64,000 nt of DNA, from NCBI RefSeq assembly GCF_964340395.1, contig NC_135550.1, forward strand, positions 33,448,176 to 33,512,175, written 5' to 3'. Below, in pieces: positions 12,301-21,900 of the stretch. The notes under the pieces were generated by a model. That model was not told where the DNA came from. It saw only the letters and a list, made by a program, of their open reading frames with translations, and did no database searches. The position numbers and the translations under genes are program-made. How positions within the stretch are numbered: the stretch's first letter is position 1; each line of letters starts with the position of its first letter. Source of the DNA: Glandiceps talaboti. Its lineage: Eukaryota; Hemichordata; Enteropneusta; Spengelidae.

Positions 12301-15300
12301 ACACACTGTTCAAACATCTGAAACAGATAACATGAAACATTGTAAGGCATAGTTTGTACAGACACACTGTGATATACATCATCTGTGCTCAAATCACCCA
12401 TGTATGCAAACATAATGATAGGGTTTGCTTTGTTTACAATACTATCTGTAATTTCATTTAATAGAGAGTTACAGGTAAATACTAAATGTAGTTATGGTTG
12501 TCTGAATGTTACATTTCACACATTGAAGCAGTTTCAAGGCCAGAACAGCTGTGACAATTGGCATGGCACTGAAATCTGTAGATTTACATACACCATGGTG
12601 CTTATAGCTCTGTCTGGCAGAGCTATAACAATGTTCACAAGATTGACCCTATGAAATTCTCTTGTCTCCACTGATATATTTGGGTGAATAAACACCTAAC
12701 AGAATCATACACCATGTACATTAATACATTAATACATTTTTTTACATGATTTGAAGCTTGCATTGTTACATGTATTAAGATATTGCTTAAATTACAAAAA
12801 ATAATTAATTATATGCAAGTGACTCATTAAAGTTGAAGCCACACAAACAAGCATCGCAGGCCATGTGTGTTTTGTCATCATGAATGTTTGTCCCAAATCA
12901 TTGACATTTAAAAACTTGTAATCTCTAGATATTGCCTAATTATCAAAAATTTTTATTTATGCAAATTTAATGCTCCATTAATATTAATAGGATGTTTTCC
13001 AAAACACATGCTACTGTATATCATGTTTTGTTTCATTCACAGTCTCCTCTCATGCTACTCTACATCACACATCAAAATTTAGGTGGGGGGCACAGGTATA
13101 ACAACAGGGGAACTTTGGTAGAATTTACCTATTTCACAAAAAGATTGCACTGATAAGGAAAAAACATAACATAACTTCAGAAAATAGGGTAGGTAGGGGG
13201 GAATTTTATTTCATTTCATACATTTAAATTACTTAAATCAGTGACAAGATTGGTCACAATAGTTTTGATACACTTGATGAGGTGTAAAAGAAGTAAATGA
13301 AGACAATTATGTGATTCAGAAGTAGACAAACACAATATGCGGACTGTGCTGTTATAGGCTGAAATGACATCATTTCTCTCTGGAATGTGATTTTTTACAG
13401 ATATTTTGGCAAGAAAGCTACATGGAAATTGAAGTATTAAAATTGTCATAATTTTACCTTTTTGCATGTAAATATATTTATCTCTTCAATGGTATACATT
13501 GATCTACTATTGTTCCTGTTCAGCGCCATAGAATATTATTTCGTATTGGATTTTGACACTATACAAATTCTTTTGATTGATATACATGTATATTATGATA
13601 TTATAAAGCAAAAAGTGCACATTGTTCCCTGTCACAGTATAAGCTGCATTATAATTGTTCACTGCCCTTTACATCCTGTTGAATATCAAATGTACTACAT
13701 GTAGTTTCACAATCATGGCTTCGTCACAATCCTCATACTAGTTTTGTGCTATGTTGAATGTGATCACTTTGATAATTTACTTACTTCTATCATTTTTTCT
13801 CTATTCTTGCTTGGATTCAATGGTGGTTCTGTAAGTAGTACTTTGCAATTACGTGTATCTACATTTAGTTTAGATTCTCCAAATGTGTAATCCCAAACGT
13901 GTTTCATGTCATCCCAATTACGAACAATGCCATTTTCCATTGGATAGTTCACTTCCAACATAGAACGTAACTTACTAGCTTCATCTCCGACCATCAAATC
14001 CTAAAAGAAAATTGCAGGAAAATTACATGACACATGTAATTTATTTGAAATTTTTAGCATTATCATTGATTGATTGATTGATAATTATTAAACACATTTC
14101 AATTATCAATGTTATGTAACTTGCAGAAAGTTTGACAAAAAAGATGAAAAGAAAGACACTGAAAAATTGTATTGTATGTCTAGTCCGAGGAGGCTGACTT
14201 GAGTATGAAGTCAGATATATTTGGTAGGTAGGATTTTGTTCTCAGTCAGAGATCCAACTGGTCTAAAATTTGTGATCAAACACCATAAATTGGTTTACTT
14301 CTTTCCCACACTTCAAAGGAAACTTGTCACATGGTTTATCAATTTTTTAAACTGCATAGCTCAAGTAAGGGCAAATTTTGTCTCAAAAACTTGATTTTCG
14401 GGTCATGAATGTTTATGAGATGGTGCATCCTCATTCATTAATTTGAACATATAATTTGAACAATGCTAACCTATTGGACAATCACCATATGGGTCAGTGT
14501 GGGCGTGTCGGTGAGTTAGGGCCCACTATCTCATTATTATTATTTGAATGCACTCCATAAGTTTGAGACCATTTGTATCTCTGACATATAAGTTTTTAGA
14601 ACAGTCATATTCACCAATTTAAATATATGGAGCATGACAAAACAAACACAGAAGAGGAAGAAAATATGATAATGGTGGCAATACTAGTACACATATCCAT
14701 CAATGATATAAAAAAAATGATGTACAAGTGTATGTAGGTCCAACACACATCACTGATCTGTTTCTTTATTATGATGCATTTCATTCTTTGACTAGTACAG
14801 TAGTAGTACTATTTCTGCTTGAAATTTGAATTACACTACAGTACAAATACTTTCCCAAGTATTCTATCAGTTATTGAACAATGAACTGACAATTTGTCTC
14901 CTAAACTGTGATTACAAAAAATTCTATGCGAGTCGATTCTCGGATTTCATTCACAAGTTTAATACTGATACTTTGACACTCCCTTCCGAACCAGGAAGTG
15001 ACCTTACCTTTACTTCAATGTCGCCTACTTTTGCAGTAGACCTTATAATAGGTCGACCGACCAAGGAAGGGAAGATATGAGCTGGAAAATTCGCCCCAGC
15101 ATATCCACACTTGACAAACTGTGAAAAAAACCAAAACAATACTTGTAACGTGTGTAAGTAATCAAATCGAAGAATAATTTAGCAAAAACAGCAAATGTTT
15201 GCATGCAGACATTCAGGTGGGTGGGGACATTGGTGAAAAACATTTGTGTACTTCCTGTTCAAATCTTTGCCAAAATGTTGGTTTTCAAGGGTGCAATGGG

Positions 15301-15583
15301 GATAAATATCCATCTAAGTCGTGTAGCCATTACATGGTAGTATTTACCTGGTATGATTTTGTCGTTAAAATACTTCATTCAATCTTGAGCTCACGCAACT
15401 CATCATGTAAATATTCCGAAGGTGTAATGTAAGTTTCAACTTCCTCCATATACACTTACATCAACATCGTCGACCCCCTTCACTTCGGACGCATAAATAT
15501 GAAACAAAACACTCACTAAATAATAAAATACTTACCCCAGTACCATTGTCACATACTATTATGTTCCTGCCTTGACTATCCAT
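4473..15583 (-). CDS. ACTR2: Actin-related protein 2 (Arp2/3 complex subunit), 9 exons
   Basis: ARP2 is the actin-fold subunit that, with ARP3, forms the first two subunits of a branched actin filament in the cytoplasm. Minus-strand coding exons: 15536-15583, 15008-15118, 13785-14000, 11867-11939, 8228-8364, 6154-6239, 5793-5856, 4956-5234 and 4473-4643. All joins keep phase at GT-AG borders and sum to 394 codons, the length I recall for human ARP2. The N-terminus [16 protein letters not shown] carries the first phosphate-binding loop. Exon 5 has [15 protein letters not shown] (second phosphate loop) and the block [19 protein letters not shown]. Exon 8 has [19 protein letters not shown] (adenosine-binding motif). 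Exon 9 ends EKLGISSK. The start is fixed by homology and lies 402 bp from the divergent NENF start. Exon 4 lies between two large tandem arrays, and exon 8 has a second possible donor. Introns hold transposons and arrays, but the coding sequence shows no break. Confidence 0.98.
4956..5234 (-). CDS. ACTR2: ACTR2 exon 8, with in-frame alternative donor downstream
   Basis: This exon encodes residues from [19 protein letters not shown] to [10 protein letters not shown]. The expected donor is TCG|GTAAGC at 4956, which joins in phase to [14 protein letters not shown] and matches other ARP2 proteins. The reading frame stays open through the start of the intron for a further 23 codons, to a second donor-like CAG|GTGAAA at about 4887. 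Using that site would insert 23 residues without a frame change. This could be chance or a minor isoform. Confidence 0.9.
6287..6340. repeat. CAA/ATA microsatellite
   Basis: About 13 CAA/ACA triplets pass into ATA/AAT triplets and then TCTTTATTTACATTGG. On the minus strand this reads as a poly-Cys frame that is not a gene. It may be the 3' tail of a short retroelement. Confidence 0.85.
6395..6510 (+). repeat. Dispersed GGAGTACC(C/T)GGGGAAAA repeat, copy 1
   Basis: The segment contains GTGTTAATGCAGGAGGAAAC, TGGAGTACCCGGGGAAAACC and TAGAGTCAAACTGAA. The same ordered blocks recur at 17515-17625 in NENF intron 1, so this is a dispersed family rather than local sequence. Confidence 0.65.
7777..8024. 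repeat. 62-bp tandem repeat, four copies
   Basis: Four nearly identical 62-bp units contain AGCTAGGGAAGGGACAATGT and GATATTGTGC. They lie in ACTR2 intron 5 on the gene strand. The last unit lacks part of the ATATGTACT segment. The low divergence suggests recent expansion. Confidence 0.9.
8818..8851. repeat. Interrupted poly-G tract
   Basis: G-rich run of about 34 bases, interrupted by single T and A bases, in ACTR2 intron 5. Similar dG:dC runs occur at 331, 450, 25922, 26410, 28180, 41462 and 56009. Confidence 0.8.
9240..9610 (+). repeat. Dispersed repeat related to the interior of the hAT-like element
   Basis: From GACTTTCGACTAGCATTCTT to CTGAGAAAACTAATC, this segment aligns throughout with 10560-10920, the interior of the CAGGG-ended element at 10218-11115, with substitutions and small indels. 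It is more CpG-depleted than that copy, so it looks older. Its own termini are not clear. Confidence 0.6.
9720..11850. repeat. 41-bp minisatellite in ACTR2 intron 4, split by a transposon
   Basis: Units contain AGCTACAAGTGATGCCATGA and TATAGCCATACTTGTATAGT. About 12 units lie at 9720-10211 and about 18 at 11116-11850. A 37-bp unit variant lacking four bases occurs in several places. The array ends only about 15 bases from the 5' splice site of exon 4 (donor at 11861-11866), so it occupies the very start of the intron. The array is interrupted by the element at 10218-11115. Confidence 0.92.
10218..11115. mobile_element. hAT-like non-autonomous DNA transposon inside the 41-bp array
   Basis: The left end CAGGGATCTGCC and right end GGCAGAACCCTG form a terminal inverted repeat with one mismatch. 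TACAGTCA follows the right end and is also present at 10212-10219 on the left, overlapping the first two element bases. That is an 8-bp target duplication if two bases were lost at the left junction. CAGGG termini with 8-bp duplications are the rule for hAT elements. Subterminal GACCGGTCGC-type sequence occurs at both ends. The interior has no transposase frame and shares about 360 bp with 9240-9610. Confidence 0.75.
11931..12385. repeat. About 65-bp tandem array seeded on the ACTR2 exon 4 acceptor
   Basis: About seven units run upstream from the start of exon 4 (minus strand). Each contains GAAACAGATAACATGAAACA, which is the reverse complement of the intron 3' end, next to remnants of the exon start. 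On the gene strand the real junction reads TCTGTTTCAG|ATGATGTTTGAACAG. The units at about 12243-12257 and 12304-12318 repeat TCTGTTTCAG|ATGTTTGAACAG almost unchanged, while two units near 12066 and 12131 have lost the AG. The array therefore carries several decoy 3' splice sites. Confidence 0.85.
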
Positions 15584-15985
15584 GGCAGATGAGGATGGAT
15601 GGTAGAACTGCAGTAGAAGTTCCACCGGGGTTATAAGCCCTGATGATCCGCCCGTAAACTTCTAATTCGAGTATTGCAAATATTCTAGTACAATTTCGAG
15701 CTGACGGAATACTATTTTCAGGCAAGGTATATATAAATATTTCTATTTTATATATTTAATCTATTTTTATGATTAAAGTAAGGTAACTTTTCCTTTCATT
15801 GCGGTGTAAAATGTGTATTAAAAAATATAATTATCGAAACGGCGACTGTTTATAAAAAAATAGAATTACTAAATATCCTCTTCCGTATTTAAGAGCAAAG
15901 AACTCTGATTGGTTCATAAAAGCAACTTCCGCAAACATTAATCCAATCGCAACATTCGTACTATACAGTATTTGGCATTAGAACG
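15584..15985. promoter_or_regulatory. Putative bidirectional promoter between ACTR2 and NENF
   Basis: Only 402 bp separate the two divergent start codons, and no other exon fits between them. On the NENF side, ATTGG (inverted CCAAT) occurs at about 15908 and CCAAT at about 15941. An AT-rich block with TATATA lies near 15730-15760. Without transcript ends, the positions of the two transcription starts cannot be set. Confidence 0.6.
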
Positions 15986-18900
15986 ATGGCAGCCTTCTGC
16001 AGATTGTTGGTACATGTACTGTCTCTTCTTTTGGTTTTTGACGTTTTAGTTTTGGCTGATGACAGCGATGGAGTGAAGAATGCTGAATTTGACGGCCCTG
16101 AACCTGATATACTTCAGGAACCATTGAGAATGTTCACTGATGAAGATCTTGCGAAGTATGACGGGTCTATCGTAAGTTGTGTGTTTATTGTCACTCGAGT
16201 CTAGTGACCATGACTCGTGAGAGTGAGACTATTGCTGATATGATTTTCAGCGCTGGACCACAGGCACTTGTTTCCCGAGATATGTATCAGAACATTTCAA
16301 TCAGAATACAATAAAATGTCGATAGTGTCGATAATATTTAGCCAACTGTATATGAAAGGGGTAAAATTAAACTTGTTTCTATGATCGCGCAAGTCCTCCC
16401 ACCGCGAAATAACGATCATAGAAACAAGTGTAATTTTCAGTTGGCTAAAACACATCATAATGGGTGTCAAAGGTCACGCTTGTCAGCAGCATATTGTTCT
16501 AGTGACAAGCGCTTGTCAGCAGACTCGGCCAAATAAAATACGTCAATCTTATCGATATTAATTTTATTGTATTCTGAAAGAAACATTCTGATACATATCT
16601 CGGGAAACAAGTGTCTGTGCCTGTTACATGTGCTTGGACTGTGAACCAACCTACGTTAAAATTAACAAGGAACGACAAATGTCAGATAATTATTTTTTTG
16701 GCCGAGTCTAGTAGTATAGTACCACCCTACTAGTTGTGCTTGCATAGTAAGTGGTCCCTTCCTTCTCCGTCCTGCGAAAAGCCAGCTGTGAAACCTGGGC
16801 TAACCAGAAATGCTGGTGACTAAAGAATTAACGCACCCTGTGGTTAAATATTACCAATAAATCGTCTATTTAGTAATTTTATCTCGCCGTGGCTCCAAAA
16901 GTCCCAGTCCCCGGAGGACCAAAAATCCCGAAATCACAAGCTCAACTGTAATTTCAGGGTTCCGCCTTACGTACGATGACGTAGTGGACATCCTAATCAA
17001 ATATGGCAGCGTTTGTAAGGTGCGAGTTTGAAATTATAGCCAGAACTGGAAAAGTTTTTTGATTTTACCAGTGACTGTTATCGTCAAAGAGATGTAAAAC
17101 GAGTATACATTCGATCAATTGCTAAAATTTGATTGTTGGGTACATAATTATTCTGTAATTGGTGCGGGTGCATTTTTGCACCTGCACTCGATATAGGATT
17201 GGAACATTGCTCTTTGCAGGATGGAGTTGAGGGTCATGTTAGTAAGCTAGAACAGTGCACAGTCTGCAAGCAGGACTAGTACCACTCTAGCTCTGGATGT
17301 ATATGCTATGACTAGTACGAGGTTTGAAGACGTGTTGAACCTCGTAGAATATACATCCAGAGCTAGTAGTACCACCCCAGGGTCAGTAGGCCGGCCCTCA
17401 CTGGAGATTGAGAGACTAGTGTCTTACAATAAGAGCTTGGATTTCAGTTGTGCACAGTGTCATTATTTACTTATTTATTTATTTATTTATCGGATAACCA
17501 ATGGGAGCTAGTCCCATATATAGGCTCCTTTGGTTCAGTGTTATTGCAGGAGGATACCGGAGTACCTGGGGAAAAACCTGCATTGTATGTTAGAGTCAAA
17601 CTGAACGACATTCTTTTTATTACATTGTGCTATTTTCCAACATAGCCAAGAAACCCAATGATGTCATTTTCATTTATCTTAACTTTGCCTTACATGTTGT
17701 GATGTTTGAATAATGTGATTATGTTTGGTTGTATTTGCAGCCAGAACTGCCTATATATATGGCAGTTAAAGGAGTTGTCTTTGATGTAACTGGTTCACCT
17801 GGTAAGTTAGATAGTATTACAGTGCTTTTCCCAGAAGCAAGCCAAAACTATTAAATGAACTATCAAGATCAGTGAGCCTGATCACAAGGTAGACCGTCGA
17901 CAGTTGTTCATGCCTTTTTTTCTACATTTTATCTAAAACTAAAGTCGTTGTATTTTTAAGCAGTGGAAATGACAATCAAAAGTAACAACATACATTTAGA
18001 AAAAATACCTAGTCGTATGAAGAAACAGAACAAATAAGCTTGTATTGTTATGCTCGTTCCGGGGCTGCGATGCCCAATAACGGAGTACATTATCAGTAAT
18101 AATGTACAGCGATGACGTCACAAAATTCACTGGAATTGATAATGCTATAATATAATAAGCATATAATGATCTCATCAGTGATATGCAAATTAGGTGTAAA
18201 AATGTGAATTTTGGTCAAAAACTTATATCTCAAAAAGTACTTGGTCAATGAGACTGAAACTTGGTGAGATGTTTCTAGAAGTGTTATTCTGTAGATTTTG
18301 TTCAAAACAGTTTGACATAATTGGCCCTAGCAACCATGACCATGTCCTTAGCAACAGCCCAATGGCAGTATATTTTGGTTAAATAACATCATCTGGTACG
18401 CAAGTGAGTGAACATTCAAAAGATTTATGCAAATATCCCTAGCAACCATGACCACGCCCATAGCAACAGCCAAATGGTTGTGCATTTCAAAAACTATATG
18501 CAAATATACATGGCAACAAGACCATGCCCATGGCAACAGCCAAATGATCACATATATTGTAAAGGTAACAACAGGGATTATTAGATGAGTAAATAAATAT
18601 TCAAAATATATATGTAAATGTGCCTAGCAAGAAGACCACGCCCATAGCAACAGCCAAATGATCACGTATGTTGCAAAGATAACAACAGGGATTAATAGGC
18701 AAATGATTAAACATTAAAAAAATGTATGCAAATGTGCCTAGCAACAAGACCATGTCACCAACAGCCAAATGATCGCGTATATTGCAAAGATACCAGTAAC
18801 AACAGGGTTGGATAGGCAACTGGATAGTCATTCAGCAAATCAACACCTATACCTAGCATCAGCATGTGGATGAATATTTAAAAAAACATACAGTTGTGTT

Positions 18901-21900
18901 ACACCTTTTTGGTGCTATTTTAAATTTATTCTTACAATAATATTAGCCATACTGGCAGGGAATTACATAGGCAGACACTTAGGAAGTCTTAAAGGTGATT
19001 CAAAATGCTCACATTCACTATTGCTATTTTGTTAGACGACATGTTTGTGAAATGTATACTGGTTTTAAAACTTTAAAAAAGCATCTGCAAACACCTTAAA
19101 ATGAAACATTTACAGGTCACTCTCATTTTATATATGGACAACAAAATTAGGTCGGCCACAGTTCCATTTACATGCAATGACTTGGAGAGTGATTCCATGT
19201 GCTTGGAGCAAATCGAATCAATAAGTGTATTATGGGACCAACAAATATATTGTGGTACTGCATGTCCTGATACATCTTCTTGAAGTTTCCCATGGGTATT
19301 CTAATACCTAGTATATTTATTGGAGATGAAATAAAAGGCGACGCGAGTACGAGTATAGTAGGCAAAAATATGCCGTCCTCGGATGCCGTTGACCCGGTCC
19401 TCAACGCATCACGACGGCATTGTAATGCTTCTTCTAAGCAAATAATAAAAAATCAGATAAATAAAAGTCACTGAATGTGAAACACGCGACATCACAAGTG
19501 TTTATGTATATCAAGTCAAGCCATTTTGATTTATTTTGCCATAATATGGGGACATAATATTTTAGCATTTATACCCACAGACACTGACAATTAGTCAGGA
19601 AGTGTGAGTAAATATCAGTAAATGTTGGTTAATAAGACATGTAGACTGTAGTTTTTGTTTACTGATGTCTATTACAACCACCAGCAATGTATTTTTTCAC
19701 AATGCTGTTGAGTTTTATTCACCTGTTGACTACGCTCGTCATAGGCTACGTGCTAACCATGTCTCCTTATGACGTCATAAAATCCTGTGGTCTAGGTGTG
19801 ACCGGAAATACCCGAAAACTCTCGAAGTAAATCTGAAGGGAACTGACTGAAAAAAGGTCATTTTGAGGTGTTTGCAGACGCTTTTTCAAAGTTTTAAAAC
19901 CAGTATACATTTCACAAACATGTCGTCTAGCAAAATAGCAATAGTGAATGTGAGCATTTTGAATCACCTTTAAGGTTCCCATTAGTAACACATCAATTTC
20001 TTGTGAACAAGAGTTATCAACAGTCTTACTTAGATAGGACACAATGAAATGTTAGTGTTACAGAACCAGTAGTGTTTCAGTGTCCTGGTAATGATCCCAG
20101 TGAAAGACTTCTTTCTCTAATGCTTCATCTCGTACTTTCTGTACTTGCCTTTTTAGCACAACTGAACTGAGGTTCAGTAGTGCTATAGGGATCGCCGGGG
20201 TCTGTCTGTCTGTCTGTCTGTGTGTGTGTATGTGTGTAAACAACTTAAAGTCAAAAACCGCTGAACCGATTGCCACGATATTTGGTGGGTCCATTACCTT
20301 GGGTGTCTAGTTGGGAAATTGTTCAAATCAAAATGATCGCATCACAGGTGTGTGATTTGGGTCAAAAAATGTGATTTTTGGTCAAAAAACTTAAACTCAG
20401 AAACTACTGGGCAGATTGGTGCGAAATTTGGTGGGAACATTCTTGAGGGGGTGTAAAGTAAGATTTGTTCATGACTACGCTCGTCATAGGCTACGTGCTA
20501 ACCATGTCTCCTTATGACGTCATAAAATCCTGTGGTCTAGGTGTGACCGGAAATACCCGAAAACTCTCGAAGTAAATCTGAAGGGAACTGACTGAAAAAA
20601 GGCCATTTTGAGGTGTTTGCAGACGCTTTTTCAAAGTTTTAAAACCAGTATACATTTCACAAACATGTCGTCTAGCAAAATAGCAATAGTGAATGTGAGC
20701 ATTTTGAATCACCTTTAAGGTTCCCATTAGTAACACATCAATTTCTTGTGAACAAGAGTTATCAACAGTCTTACTTAGATAGGACACAATGAAATGTTAG
20801 TGTTACAGAACCAGTAGTGTTTCAGTGTCCTGGTAATGATCCCAGTGAAAGACTTCTTTCTCTAATGCTTCATCTCGTACTTTCTGTACTTGCCTTTTTA
20901 GCACAACTGAACTGAGGTTCAGTAGTGCTATAGGGATCGCCGGGGTCTGTCTGTCTGTCTGTCTGTGTGTGTGTATGTGTGTAAACAACTTAAAGTCAAA
21001 AACCGCTGAACCGATTGCCACGATATTTGGTGGGTCCATTACCTTGGGTGTCTAGTTGGGAAATTGTTCAAATCAAAATGATCGCATCACAGGTGTGTGA
21101 TTTGGGTCAAAAAATGTGATTTTTGGTCAAAAAACTTAAACTCAGAAACTACTGGGCAGATTGGTGCGAAATTTGGTGGGAACATTCTTGAGGGGGTGTA
21201 AAGTAAGATTTGTTCATGACTACGCTCGTCATAGGCTACGTGCTAACCATGTCTCCTTATGACGTCATAAAATCCTGTGGTCTAGGTGTGACCGGAAATA
21301 CCCGAAAACTCTCGAAGTAAATCTGAAGGGAACTGACTGAAAAAAGGTCATTTTGAGGTGTTTGCAGACGCTTTTTCAAAGTTTTAAAACCAGTATACAT
21401 TTCACAAACATGTCGTCTAGCAAAATAGCAATAGTGAATGTGAGCATTTTGAATCACCTTTAAGGTTCCCATTAGTAACACATCAATTTCTTGTGAACAA
21501 GAGTTATCAACAGTCTTACTTAGATAGGACACAATGAAATGTTAGTGTTACAGAACCAGTAGTGTTTCAGTGTCCTGGTAATGATCCCAGTGAAAGACTT
21601 CTTTCTCTAATGCTTCATCTCGTACTTTCTGTACTTGCCTTTTTAGCACAACTGAACTGAGGTTCAGTAGTGCTATAGGGATCGCCCGGCGTCTGTCTGT
21701 CTGTCTGTCTGTGTGTGTGTATGTGTGTAAACAACTTAAAGTCAAAAACCGCTGAACCGATTGCCACGATATTTGGTGGGTCCATTACCTTGGGTGTCTA
21801 GTTGGGAAATTGTTCAAATCAAAATGATCGCATCACAGGTGTGTGATTTGGGTCAAAAAATGTGATTTTTGGTCAAAAAACTTAAACTCAGAAACTACTG

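Noticed and set aside
19767-21532. Three identical 91-codon minus-strand frames
   Set aside because: They are copies created by the 745-bp triplication of transposon debris. The peptide covers an inverted-repeat arm and has no family motif.
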